Translations under genes and position numbers: made by a program
Shown here: one piece after another, positions 18,967 through 30,556 of the stretch
Layout of the letters: every line of letters begins with the position of its first letter
Position numbering within the stretch: the stretch's first letter is position 1
Notes under the pieces: model-generated
The model's input: the letters and a program-made list of their open reading frames with translations, nothing else
The model's database searches: none
Told to the model about the DNA's origin: nothing
DNA from: Ceratobasidium sp. AG-K
Taxonomy: Eukaryota; Basidiomycota; Agaricomycetes; Cantharellales; Ceratobasidiaceae
NCBI GenBank assembly: GCA_037039685.1
Contig: JAWNGF010000004.1
Span: 4,526,001 to 4,590,000, forward strand
Length of the DNA stretch: 64,000 nt
Reading direction: 5' to 3'

Positions 18967-20043
18967 ATGGATGAACTTGAAATCATGTCAATATCAAATG
19001 AAAACCAATTATACATTGGTTTCACTGCTCATCCACTAACTACAGCTCCTGATTCTAAGTCAGTCAACAAATCAACAAAGTTCTCTGGACAAGCACTCCT
19101 GGATTGTGGTGCAACATCCTGATTCATCAATCCTGCCCTAGCAAAGGAAGCAAACCTTCCCCTGTTTCAACATGAAAAACCAAAAACCCTACAAGTTATA
19201 GACAGACGGGAAGTTTTGTCTGGAAAAGTCACCCACTACACTAAATTTAAACTTATTATGGGAACACATTCCAGCAAAATAGAATGTCACATCACAAACA
19301 TTAGAAGACACCCTATTGTCCTTGGGATGTCATGGCTCAAGAAACATAACTCACAGATTAGTTGGAAAAATAGGACAATCGCATACATGAGCAAGTTCTG
19401 CTCAAAGAACTGCCTTGAAGTTCCATCTACACTCCAAATTGCAGCCAAAACCACATTACCAGAGGAATACAAGGAATTCGCAGATGTATTTGACAAGTCC
19501 AGATTGGAAGAACTCCCACCTCACAAACCAACCAACATTACACTTGACCTCCTACCAGAGGCCAAATTGAAGCATGGCCCTATTTACAAAACGTCCCCAG
19601 CTGAAGACAAAGAAATGAAGAAAGTACTAGAAACCCTTATCCAAAGAGGACACATTCAGATTTCCAAGTCTCCCTTGGCATTGCCAGTTCTGTTTGTCAA
19701 AAAACCCCATCCAGAAGATCCAAACAACCCAGAATTATGCTTTTGCGTTGACTTCAGATATGTGAATTCACTGTGCAAATTCAATGCAAGTGGAATACTT
19801 CCTCTGGACCAATGGTTAAGGGCCCTGGAAGGGTTTGTCATTGGTACCACTCTGGACCTGGCACAAGGATTCCATCAAACCCAAATAGCGGCAGGACACA
19901 AATGGAAAACAGCCATCAAAACTCAATATGGCATGTATGAGTGGAAAGTCATGCCCTTTGGCCTCAAGAATGCCCCATCAAGCTTCCAGTCCCTAATGAA
20001 CTCTATATTCAGGGACATTATGGGGGTATTTGTACTTGTATAC
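18967..20043 (+). pseudogene. pol: pol of element C, 5' part (protease and RT up to the YIDD Tyr)
   Basis: Protease motif DCGA, so the Gly lost in A and B is present here, but a TGA at 19120-19122 follows six residues later (Cys codon in B). RT runs through LAQGFHQ, GMYEWKVMPFGLKNAPSSFQ and VFVLVY. Element D enters within YIDD, after the Tyr codon, with TATAC (20039-20043) as TSD. The remaining IDD appears at 35321. Confidence 0.93.
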
Positions 20044-20497
20044 TGTCATGAGCCAGCTCACTCTGTTAGACTTGTCTTGCGTCTTGCCTCCTGCTCTTGT
20101 GTTTGTTGCTCTCTTTGTGTGTTGTTTGTCTTTTCCTGTGCCCCATTGCCACGTTCTTGTGGTTGTTCTGTTACATTGTGTAACACAGCTGTGCTTTGTA
20201 TAAGTCATGACTGCCTGTGCAGCGTGACTCACTTGGACACTCCTGTTTGACTCGTGTGGCTGCACCTTGTATGACTTGGCTGCTTTCTGAATATATATAG
20301 AGGACCAACAAGCCTGGTAACCCCAGCTTGTTTTGTCTTGTCACCCATTGCTCTGAGTGATCCTTTGAACCACCCCTACCCTCAAGGAGCCTACAGACAC
20401 TTAAGTGCATTGCAGTCCAAGAGGCAACTTAGGTCTTAGTGCTGTTCACTCTCCTTTGCGGCTTGTCTCATTAGCCACCAAGCAGAGGCTCACAACA
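20044..20497 (+). repeat. Element D 5' LTR (family 2)
   Basis: TGTCATGAGCCAGC...CACAACA. TATATATA from 20292; AGCTTGTTTTGT at 20325-20336, 33 bp later, is the predicted transcript 5' end. ACAAGC upstream and GCTTGT at the start form an inverted repeat. Confidence 0.95.
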
Positions 20498-20499
20498 TT

Positions 20500-20511
20500 A
20501 CAAAACAAGCT
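20500..20511 (+). other. Self-priming primer-binding site, element D
   Basis: ACAAAACAAGCT, two nt after the LTR, is the exact reverse complement of 20325-20336. Confidence 0.88.
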
Positions 20512-20518
20512 TCACACC

Positions 20519-22400
20519 ATGTCCACAAACGCCTCAACACCTGTTGAATGGGGATTACAAGAAGACACAGTCTCAAGACCTGCGTCCACTGCAAGCACAT
20601 GAAGAGGTCCTAGTAGAGCCGCTAGACCAGCCTCATCACTCAATGAAAGCGCACTTGCACATGCACAAGCAGGGGGTCCAGTCCCATCAAGAGTACCTAG
20701 CTGAAGTACAGTACCAGGAACATTCCAACCAGAAGCATCATTAGTCAAAGAATGTCCCCAGGAAGAAGATCAAAAACCTGGTGACAAAACTTATGTACCG
20801 GAACCAGAAATTATCACCATCACGTCTGATGGAACAACACCTTGTCAAGGATTTGGGTTCGGTTATTTTTCCCCCCAGCCCAAGGCCCACAGAGGGGCCT
20901 CCCTAATTCCGATATGTCCTCCACCCACACTACAAGTTCCACGCATCTTGGGAACAATCACCAACATGGGTCCTATTCCTTTGTCTTTACCTGAAAGACT
21001 GTGACCACTGGTAACCCCAGCAGCAGGACCCTCTGCTGACCCACGACCTATATGCAATAGTTCTTCTAGTACACAAAGAACCGTCATCCAGAGCTTAGAC
21101 AAACTAGACAACCTCCTGATCAGACGTCACAACACAACTCTAAGAGTTATTGAAGGACTAAGAGTCAGTCTTACACAAATAATCACTGGACTAGAGCAAG
21201 AAGCAAGAGTACTAGCAAACAACCAAGAGGTTTTCAACAATACAATCAGGGGAATACAACAGTCCCTTAAGGCTATTCTTAATTCCACCCGAAATGCCAA
21301 ACATAACAGTTACCTCACAGGAAGAGCAGTAGACACCATCCAAAAGGAAGCCACAAACACCCAAGGACTTGTAACAAATGTACAACAAGACCTCAACACT
21401 ACATGCCAAGGACAGCTTCAGTGGAACAAAGCAGTGACTCAAGGAATCAAGCAAGTTTGGGAAGGATTTACAACGTTAAACAAACAAGTGGCAACTATGG
21501 AACAATCCATTACCAACCTAAGGGAAGAAGTTGTCAAGGCCTCATTACATGCACCTAGCCAACAATCCGCACCAGAGGCCGAATCTACAAGAATTGACAA
21601 TCTAGAGCAAAGCCTCCAGTGCCTGCTCAACTCCCAAGTCGGAAGCTCACCAAGACAACCTAAGGTCACAAGACCAGAAGCCTTTGATGGAAAGAAAGGA
21701 GAAGGAGCAGAAATGTTCATCACCCAGATGGAGAGTTACTTTGTTTGGCTCAGTGACCAATATAGTTCTGGACAAGAAAGGATTAGGGAAGCCCTGGCAA
21801 ATTTCAAATCAGATAATTGTTCTGCCACCCATTGGGCGCAGGTACTGCTCCGATCTATGAACACTGGAGTACCAGACCCAAACCTGACATTGTGTGAAAC
21901 GTTCAAGGCACACTTTATGGAACAATTCAGCAACCCTAACAAGAAAGCTTAAGCAGAAGCCAATATTCGAAAATGCAAACAAGTCAACTTGGCAGCTAAT
22001 TACACAACCAAATTCCACTTCCATATGGTTGATGTAAATTGGGGAGAAGAAGCCCTCATCAACCAATTCAAAGAAGGACTTAAACTGGAAATCAAAACTG
22101 AGTTAGCACAATTTGAACTTTGTCTCATCAATGAGGATGGGACCAAAAGGTGTCTAAACCTAAATCAATGGATAACCCTAGCAATTTCCATTGATCAAAA
22201 ATTGCAACAAATCAAGACCTCTACCAGAAAGAAAGCATCTCAATCAACCACTACCAGCCAGACTTCTACATAACAGTTGCCAGACAAGGTGTAAAAGGCA
22301 AGGATGGCATCAAACCAATGTCTGAAGTGCAGTCAAGAAGAACACCATTCACTCAAATGCTTGTCCAGGGAATGGATAACAACCAAACCCAATGTAAAAG
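20519..22400 (+). pseudogene. gag: gag of element D, 5' part
   Basis: Starts at ATG 20519 (MSTNASTPVEW), 21 nt after the LTR. It aligns along its length with the intact 666-residue gag of H and I: Arg/Pro-rich start, coiled-coil middle (LEQEARVLANNQEVFNN), capsid (RPEAFDGKKGEGAEMFI, DVNWGEEALINQFKEGL) and a degraded zinc knuckle (CLKCSQEEH). Stops include TGA 20600-20602 and TAA 21950-21952, with several more before 22300. Element E enters at 22400. The last gag codons resume at 30557. Confidence 0.9.
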
Positions 22401-22954
22401 TGTTGCAACCCTCTATGCCGGTTGACCAACAACAGTGACCGTTCTTGCCTTAGTCGTATAGACTGGCCTTGATATGCCTTATAGGCTCCTTAGACTGTTT
22501 GCTAAGTTGCTAGTGCAACCTTAGCATCAATACTGATGATGGCCAAAGGCCCACTTTTAGATGAGAGACAAAGGCTGTAAGGCCTTTGGGACTTAGAGTG
22601 CACTCTGAGGGGAGAGATGACAAGGCAAAGCAAGCTGGAGTGAGTCCATGCTTGCAAGCCAGTATATATAGCATGAGGCAAAAATGCCTCAAAGTGGTAC
22701 GATACATAAAGTGGCCAATCAGGCGCCAGTATCAGTCAGCAAACTTAAAGTACTTCTGGAAGAACATTCCAGAAGCACAATCCTTCCAAGGGAAAGATCT
22801 AGAAGACAGCAAGGCCATATGGGCCAAGGTGACATGTCATCCATACACTGCACTAAATGCGGGAGAGGGCACTACATTGTACATTGGGCGCTTAAGGCGC
22901 CAGAGTCTGAGCCACACAGTCAGAGTGCAAGGATGTTGTACCTGGGTCACAACA
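22401..22954 (-). repeat. Element E 3' LTR (family 3)
   Basis: 554 bp; in sense orientation it begins TGTTGTGACCC and ends GTTGCAACA. TATATATA, then AGCTTGCTTTGC about 34 bp later. Confidence 0.95.
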
Positions 22955-22967
22955 TTGCCCCCCTTTT
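22955..22967 (-). other. Polypurine tract, element E
   Basis: AAAAGGGGGGCAA in sense, directly before the 3' LTR. Confidence 0.85.
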
Positions 22968-22994
22968 AGGTTGGGCATAGGGGACCATGCACAA

Positions 22995-24260
22995 CTACTT
23001 CTGGGCAATCCATTCTTTGATCGCCACCCATCCTTCCCACTCCGCCAAGGCCCGCATGTCCTCCTCCAGGCGCTTGTTCATTGCATCCCACTTGGCCTGG
23101 TCAAAGTCCTGTTCTTGCTGGGCCATTCGGTGGAGGGCCTGAGAGCATTGCTGTTCTTGCTCAAGTAGGGACTGTCGTTCCCAGTTGACCCATGCTTCTT
23201 GGTGCGCATTGCACCAACGTTCAAGGGCAGTGGGGGAGAGCTCCCCTTGTTGGACCATCTCGTAGTCATCCAGGACCTCGGCGTCGCACGGCATTTGGTT
23301 GTATGCTGGGGCAGGGGGTGTATCGTCGAGTGCCCGTTTGACCTCGGCCATAAGACGCTCGATTTGGGCTTGAGCCTGTTCCGTTGCCTTGTTGAATTGC
23401 TGCTCGAGCAGCAAGGGATCAGCAGGGACTTCAGGCGGGGCAGGCAAGTCGTTGGCCCTGGGGGAAGGAGCGGGGACCGTGGGTACAGGGGGGGTCCCGG
23501 AGGACCGCTGGATAGGAGGCTCGGCTTTGGGGCACTCCCCAAAAGGGGGCTCGGCGGAGGTGGGAGCATGGCTGGGTCCCCACGTTGCTTGACTACTTTT
23601 GGCCTGCTCCGGTCCAGACCAATTGTTGTTGGCTTCTGTTGTGGTTGATAGGTATGAGTAATTGCTGGAGGTGAGCGGGTTTGGCATACCAGGCTCTGGT
23701 TTTGGGATGTTGAGCTCCCAGCCAGACTCGGGGTCCGACTCAGCCCGCATCCAGGCCACTCCATCTTCCCATTGCTTGGCCTTGATGTGGAGGTGGGGGT
23801 CGTCAATTTGCTTCCACCACCCATCCTCTCACCACTCATACCCAGTGTTGATGTTCCAGGTGTCCCCGCTTTTGAGGACCACGTTGTGCACCATGTGACC
23901 GATGCATCCTTGGCAGGTATAGAGCTTGTGCCGCTTAAGGGCGTCATACTTGAGGGGCTTTGCATGGGGTCGCCCCACCCACAGCATCTTACCATAGTCC
24001 TTGTGTTCGAGGGACTTGAGGTTGGTTGTCCAGCTGAGCCTGTCACGCTTCTTGATGGGGATGTACCCCAGCCCACATCCCGGGTCAAGGACCTTGGTCA
24101 ATTCCTTGGCCTCAATGAAGGTCCAGGGGGCAGTCCCCCAGTTGATGATGGCGTACTTGCCCTGTCCGGCGAGTCGGAGGGCCCTGCCAAAGGCAGTGGT
24201 AGAGGCATTGGCCCGGCGGGCGGTGCAGATGGCGGCCTTCGAGATGCAGAGAGCAGGCAT
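22995..24260 (-). pseudogene. ORF3 of element E (conserved accessory protein, one stop)
   Basis: Unrecognised protein of about 421 codons between pol and the PPT. It starts MPALCIS at ATG 24260. Order: GRALRLAG and INWGTAPW motifs, LGYIPIKK, MLWVGRP, the LYTCQGC motif, VVLKS, then a W-rich stretch. A TGA near 23831 follows TGYEW. Beyond it come a Pro/Ser-rich linker (about residues 190-260) and an E/Q-rich coiled-coil C-terminus ending EWEGWVAIKEWIAQK. No signal peptide or membrane helix, so not an obvious envelope protein. Shared with F, G and, more distantly, D and H. The start lies in the -1 frame of pol and overlaps the pol end by 163 bp. Sequence between ORF3 and the PPT is short and featureless. 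Confidence 0.75.
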
Positions 24261-27200
24261 GTTTTAGTTAAAAAAGGTTGCTGGTGTTGGGCTTGGTAGA
24301 GCGAGTTTGGTTGAGTGAGCTGAGTAGCTGGAGTGATGATTTCTGCCACTCTGGCTCTTGTCCTTTTATTCTTCAATGATTTCACATGCGGTTTGATATT
24401 CAGTGGAAGTGGTGCCAAAGGGAAATCCCTTTGGAATTTCTTTAGGACTTCCATCATTTCGGCAAATTTTTCTGCCCGTTCCTCCGTGTCTTCTTGGGCG
24501 CTATATCCTTTCCATCGGATGCGGTATTTCAGCCGATCAGGATCTTGATACCATCCAACAATCTTTTCAACTTTGTATTCCTCCTCCCCTTCTTCTGTTG
24601 TTATTGGCGGCGGTCAGGGTTGGTTCCTTCTGAAGTCCTTGTCTTCCTTGTAGGGAGAAAGGAAGGTAATATTGAAGACATTATGTTTCCGTACGCTTTT
24701 TGGGAGGTCCAGCTTGTAAGTGTGTGTCCCCATGACCTTTGTTATCTTGAAGGGGCCTGTTTTCTTGTTGTCCAGCTTCTTAGCAGGACGTGTGGTCTTG
24801 AAGTCCTTAGTAAGAAGCCATACGTGATCCCCCTCCTTGTCTTGTTGCTTAGGTGTTTCTTCAGTGATTCCATGATACTCCATCATTGCTTTTGTTTCTT
24901 CCCATATGGAGTTTAGATCTTCCGTCCACTGGTTCCCTTCTGGTGATCTGGTGACATACTCCTCTATGGACCATTTAGGGTTCTTTCCAAAGACCACTTC
25001 AAAAGGGGTTTTGCCAGTTGTTCTATTGATGTGATCGTTGTGACAAAATTCCGCTATTGGTAGCCATTTAGCCCAGTTGTCCTGGTTATAGTTGCAGAAG
25101 ATTCTTAAGAATCCTTCTAGCCACTTGTTTGTATTTTTGGCTAGCCCATCAGTTTGCAGATGAAAGGCCGTGCTAAAAGTGGGGTGTATCCCTAGTCGCT
25201 TATACACTGCTTCCAGGAAGTGTGATTTGAAGGTTGTGCCTCTATTGGAGACAGTTGTTTTGGGGAGCCCATGGATACGCCATATGTTCTGCACAAAGAT
25301 CTCGGCTAGCTGTTCTGAGTTAGTACTTTCATTGCATGCAATGAAATGTGCCATCCTTGAGAAGCAATCCACTACCACAAGGATACTATCCTTTCCTTCC
25401 AATTTGGGTAGTTTGACAATGAAGTCATATGCGATATCTTCCCAAGGTTTCTCTGGTATTGGCAAGGGTTTGAGTGGGACTGGTTGTTTGTGTCCCTTCC
25501 CCCTTTGACATACTTTGCATGAGTCCACATATCTGTTGACTTGTGCCTTCATGCCTGGCCAGTAGTATTTCCTTGCAATGAGTTCCAGTGTCCTGGCTTG
25601 CCCTTGGTGACCCGCTATAGGACTGTCATGGTATAGTCAAAGGATATTTAGTCGCACATCCTTATCTTCAGGGACAACTATCTTCCCTTGGTACCAAAGG
25701 ATATCTTTGTTGTATTTGTAGTCCCTGAATTGTTTCTTGACCGTTGGTGGAAGGTTTTCTTTCCCCTTGACAGTTGCGATAAGGGTGTTGAGATTTTCGT
25801 CCTCTTCTTGTCCTTCTTGGATATCTGAAATGATATCTACACCTAGGTTGGCTGAGAATCCTTTGAAGGTATTGGCGGAGATCATTACTTGTTCCGCATT
25901 GGGGATATCATCATGGTCACTCCTCCTAGAGAGGATATCAGGTTTTGTCCCCATTTTTCTGGGTCGATAGTGTATCTCATAATTGTATGAGCTAAGGAGC
26001 AGGTACCATTGTGCATGTCTTCTGTTGAAGTCTCTATTGCTTCCCCAAGATATAAGGTTCCGGTGATCAGTGTATACAATTACCAGTAGACTAGTTCCTT
26101 CCAGGTGTATGCGCCAATGAGTTAGTGCTTCTATGATAGCTAGGAGCTCCTTATCATGTGTATCGTAGTTAAGCTCCGCTGGTTTGAAGCCTTTTGATAA
26201 GAAGCCAATGGGATGCAAGTACCCATCTGATTGTTGCTGAGACAATATTGCTCCCATTGCCACTCCTGAGGCGTTGGTCTCTAGGTAGTATTGCTTTGAT
26301 TCATCAGGGTGTGCAAGGACGGGTTCTTCTGAAATTAGTCCCTTCAGTTCTTCAAATGCCTTTTGATGCTCTTCTTCCCATTCCCACTTCCTATCCTTAT
26401 GAGTGAGCTGAGTCAAGGGTTTTACAACAGAGGAGAAGGATACAACAAATCTTTGGTAGAAGTTTGCAAATCCAATGAAGGATTGGAGTTGTTTTACTGT
26501 TTTTGGTGTGGGCCATTCCTGGATAGTTTTGACTTTGTCCTTGTGCATGGAGATACCATGTTTGTCCACAACAAATCCCACCCAGTCAGCCTTCCTCTGG
26601 TAGAAGTAGCATTTTTTGATATTCCCATAGAGATGGTGTTCTTGCAAAAGTTCCAATACTTCTCAGAGATCTTGTGTGTGTTTTTCACGACCTCTGGAAA
26701 TGACTAGGATGTCATCGATGTATACAACAACAGACACCCCTTTCTTGTATCTAACAATGTGGTCCATGAATCGTTGGAAGGTCAATGGGGCATTCTTTAG
26801 TCCCATGCCCATTACCGTGTATTTGAAAAGGCCTTCCGCTGTTCTGAATGCTGTTTTCCATTTGTCTCCTTCCTTGATTCTGATGTTCCAGAATCCGTTT
26901 TTCAAATCTAGAGTGGAAATGAGAAGTTCTTTGTCATGTTCTTCCCCAGTTTTCTTGAAGATGTCAAGTAGTTCTTCCAGGAGCGGCACAGGGTATTGAT
27001 CAGCTATTGTTATGGCATTTATCCTGGTGTAGTCTATCACCTTTTGGAGGTCAGGTACGGCTTGTCCTGGTTTTAGCGCTTTTTTGACAAAGAAGGCTCT
27101 GGCGGCAATAGGGGATTTGCTTGGCCTTATTCTTCCTGAAGCCAATTCCTCCTTTACATATTGCTTTTGTGCTTCTCCTTATCTCGGGGAAAGAAGGTAC

Positions 27201-27775
27201 GCCTATCTGGGTCTGGGCAGAGCTGCTCCCTCAATAAGGTCTATTGTGCAATCCCATTCCCTAAGTTCTGGCAGCTGGTCATATTTTTCTTTGTTGAAGA
27301 CATCTTGGTAGTCCTGTAGTTCTTCTGGTAGGCCTTCTAATTTAGCTGCCTTAGCTTGGATAAGATTGTCCCGCCAGTTGATTTCAAAGGGTGCCCATGT
27401 GATATCTGGGTTGACTTCTTTTAGCCACATCATTCCCAGTATCATAGGTTGTGTTCCCGTTGGCATGCAGTAGAGTTTTTGCATGAAGGTTCTTCCCTGG
27501 AGTTCAATAGTGACCTTAGTCCGGAAGCGTATAGTTTCTTTCTCCATTTTTCCATTGATCATTTCGACTCTTCTGGGGGTTTGAAGTTCAATGAGAGGGA
27601 GATTATTTCTCCTAGCATACTTGATATCCATGAAGTTCCTTGTAGATCCTGAGTCAATGAGCGTTGGTGTTTTATTGGTGATTCCCTCTATCTTTGTATA
27701 TACCATGGGTGATTCATTTGATGCTTTGCAGTAATATACATTTGATAGAGGTTTGTTCAAGGTATCACTAGACAC
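24098..27775 (-). pseudogene. pol: pol of element E (single frame with several nonsense codons)
   Basis: One reading frame from GTG 27775 to a stop at 24098, with stops near 27200 and 27179, then at 26663, 25637 and 24614. Protease DSGS is intact, as is RT YIDDILVIS. RNase H has YLETNASGVAMG, with Asn where F and H have Asp. The integrase finger (GHQGQARTLEL...CKVCQRGKG) is present. The catalytic second Asp is Asn (SNRGTTF) and the Glu is Lys (DGLAKNTNKW), both shared with G. Chromodomain (KVEKIVGWYQD...RIRWKGYSAQED) near 24480-24550. After the 24098 stop the same frame is open again to 23078, overlapping ORF3. Pol is in the -1 frame relative to gag; no canonical heptamer is seen, only GAAAAC just before the gag TAG. 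Confidence 0.92.
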
Positions 27776-27792
27776 AGTGCTAGGACACCTAT

Positions 27793-29938
27793 CTAGTTTT
27801 CCGACTCCGAAGCGGTTGAGACTACCTCTTCAATGTTAACGGAGACTTCTGCCGCTTTTCCTTTGATTGGTTGTTTTCCTTTGTCAACGTAGGTCCATCG
27901 TGTGCGGCAATCCTTCACCATATGATTAGGTTTGCCACATTTGATGCACAGGTTCTCCTTCTTGCGGCGTTCCTTTTCTTCATTGGGTACTTGCATGATA
28001 GTAGTATTTCTGCCGGTATTTGGGCCTTGAGGTTTTCTTTGGTCCTTCTGTTTTCCTTTGTCTGATTTTGTTGGATTCAGTTGTTTGGCCTGGAGAGCGA
28101 GTTGCATCCAATCGTGCAAGGTCCTTGCATTGTGGCGGTTGAAGTCGTGTATTCCTTCCCTTATGAGTTCCTGTTTGATGGTGTGCTGCAGACCATGTTG
28201 GAAGCGTGTGATGAGGGCATCTTTGTTCCATTCTACGTCTTGCTGTAGAAGGCGGAAGTCTGTGCTGTATTCCGACACGCTCTTGTTTTGGTAGAGTTTC
28301 TGTAGTTTAGTTTCGGCATCTAGTTGTTTAGCCAGATCCGTCCATTGTTCAATAAAAGCTGTCTGTAGTTTGTCCCAGCTTGTGAGCCAAAGATGTGGAC
28401 GTTGATTGTTATAGGCGTTCAGGGCAGGTTCTGCCCAATTTGCTGGTTGCCCTTCTTTCATATTGATTAAGAAGGCAGCAATTTTGCTAAGATCTGTGTT
28501 GTAGTAGTTTTCATTGATGCGGAAGTAGGCCTTCATTTGTGAGAGAAAAGTTTCAGCGGCCGTTCCTCTTGTTCCATCAAAGGGTTTTGGCATTTTCTGT
28601 TTAGATGATGGTCCGCCTCCATTTCCTCCCTGAGTCTGGATGATGATTGTTTGGTCTCTTTGCCATACTTGATGTCCTGATTGATTTTCCACATGGAAGG
28701 ATGGGGTAGGTGGGGACGTGATGGATTGGGCACTCTTCCTGGTCCTCCTTGTCCATGACCTAAGGGAAATGATGGAGGAAGTGGAAGGTTTGGAGGAGGT
28801 GGTGTTCTCCTACTTTCTGTGAGTGTTGCTTGTCTCTATCGTCCATGTGCTGCTTGCCAATGTTTTGGACATCAAGCGCAATTTGGTCTATGGTTGTTTC
28901 TGTCCTTTCAATGTGTGTAGCCATGGCGAGTAGTGCTTGCCATTGAGCCTCCGTAGTGGTTTGGTATTCCCTCTGCAGGGCTTGGATTGTTGCCTCCATT
29001 GTTTCTAGTTGGGTATTTTGTCCATTGATAGACAGATTGATACCTGCTTGATGACAACCAGTTGTTTGGTCAATTTGTTCCATAGTGTTTGTTGCTGTGA
29101 CTATTTGATTCTGGACTTGCTGCATGACATTTTCCATAGTTCCCATCCTTTCTAAGAAAGTATTGACTGTATCTTTGGTTCATCACCCAATACGCTCAAG
29201 TATCTGTAAGGAGTTAGTTGTGTCAGTAATTTGGGCGTCCCACCTTTGTTCCAGAGTTTCAATTCTTGCTGCCATGATTGTGTTGTTTTCCATGTATTCT
29301 CTTTGTATTCTATTGTAGATGGCCTGGAAGACTTCCACTTCTCTGCCTTCTGTGTTGACAATTTGCCGGCTCCTCCAGATGGTTCTATCAATTGATGTTG
29401 TCTCAATTGATCCGCTTGCACTGGTACGTGATTCCCATCTAGATGGCGCCAAAGAAGTGTTGTCTCCTTGTACATAGTCAAGTCTTGGCAAAGGGTTTTC
29501 CGTATTGTGGCCATCGGATTTGTGCTGGATTATTGAGAAAGTTAGTGGTGACCTTGGTACGGTTATCCTAGGATGTGAAGGACCTGGCATGGCATTTCTT
29601 GGTTGGTCACTGACAATCTGTATCCTTCGTTCAGCCCGTGGTGATTCAATGATTGGGACAGTTATTGTTATTGGCGCCGGTGGCTCAGTTCCTGTTGTGT
29701 TGGGTATTGTTATTGTTCCTGGTGTAGTGTCTTCTACTTTGGCCAAGTTTTCCCCAATGTTTCCCAAGCCTCCTGGGACAGTTCCCACGCTAGGTGGTCT
29801 AGACCGTTGTCATGGTCTCAATGATTCCATAAATTCAGGTGGAGGTCTAGCCCTTTGTGTTGGGTTCATTTGTACCTCCTGTATCCGTGAGTGTAGCTGT
29901 TCCATCTCCGCTCTTGAGGAGGGTCTTGCAGCGTCCAT
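27793..29938 (-). pseudogene. gag: gag of element E (frameshift and stops)
   Basis: ATG at 29938 (MDAARPSSRAEMEQLHS). N-terminal part of about 390 codons with Pro/Thr-rich and coiled-coil segments (IYNRIQREYMENN, LEQRWDAQITD). TGA in MESLRP*; two adjacent stops near 29183; then a frameshift near 28820, which G shares. Capsid from KMPKPFDGTRGTAAETFLSQMKA follows in the second frame (open to TAG 27793-27795), with zinc knuckle CIKCGKPNHMVKDC. Element F shows that both parts belong to one gag frame. Confidence 0.9.
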
Positions 29939-29983
29939 ATTAGTCATGTGACTATACCGTGTTTTCTCATGGCTTGCAGTTGA

Positions 29984-29995
29984 AGCTTGCTTTGC
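29984..29995 (-). other. Self-priming primer-binding site, element E
   Basis: In sense, TT then GCAAAGCAAGCT after the 5' LTR. Exact reverse complement of AGCTTGCTTTGC in the LTR (30222-30233), about 34 bp after the TATA box. Confidence 0.87.
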
Positions 29996-29997
29996 AA

Positions 29998-30551
29998 TGT
30001 CGCAACCCTCTATACCAGTTGACCAATGACAGTGACCGTTCTTGCCTTAGTCGTATAGACTGGCCTTGATATGCCTTATAGGCTCCTTAGACTGTTTGCT
30101 AAGTTGCTAGTGCAACCTTAGCGTCAATACTGATGATGGCCAAAGGCCCACTTTTAGATGAGAGACAAAGGCTGTAAGGCCTTTGGGACTTAGAGTGCAC
30201 TCTGAGGGGAGAGATGACAAGGCAAAGCAAGCTGGAGTGAGTCCATGCTTGCGAGCCAGTATATATAGCATGAGGCAAAAATTCCTCAAAGTGGTACAAT
30301 ACATAAACTGGCCAATCAGGCACCAGTATCAGTCAGCAAACTTAAAGTACTTCTGGAAGAACATTCCAGAAGCACAATCCTTCCAAGGGAAGGATCTAGA
30401 AGACAGCAAGGCCATATGGGCCAAGGTGACATGTCATCCATACACCGCACTAAATGCGGGAGAGCGCACTACATTCTACATTGGGCGCTTAAGGCGCCAG
30501 AGTCCAAGCCACACAGTCAGAGTCCAAGGATGTTGTACCTGGGTCATGACA
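29998..30551 (-). repeat. Element E 5' LTR (family 3)
   Basis: 554 bp, paired with 22401-22954. The inverted repeat GCAAGC...GCTTGC spans the predicted start. Confidence 0.95.
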
Positions 30552-30556
30552 AAAAG

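Larger units (their letters stand above)
22401..30551 (-). mobile_element. Element E, family 3 chromovirus inserted in gag of D
   Basis: Complete 8151-bp element, minus orientation, TSD AAAAG at 22396-22400 and 30552-30556. LTRs of 554 bp at 22401-22954 (3') and 29998-30551 (5') differ at about 20 sites by hand count (about 3.6%). Order on the minus strand: LTR, primer site, gag, pol, ORF3, PPT, LTR. It is riddled with nonsense codons, but pol stays in one frame throughout. Confidence 0.95.

Noticed and set aside
23199..23648. Plus-strand Gly/Leu-rich ORFs over ORF3 of E (similar ones over G, 44343-44864)
   Set aside because: Antisense to ORF3, produced by its Pro/Ala/Gln-rich codons; no conserved start or motif.
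22995..24260. ORF3 as a retroviral-type envelope gene
   Set aside because: The position fits, but no signal peptide, cleavage site or membrane helix is visible in any copy.
24269..24275. T TTT TTA heptamer in pol phase just before ORF3 of E (and G), as a frameshift signal into ORF3
   Set aside because: The heptamer is canonical, but a -1 slip meets TAA within two codons, before the ORF3 ATG, so it cannot fuse Pol to ORF3.
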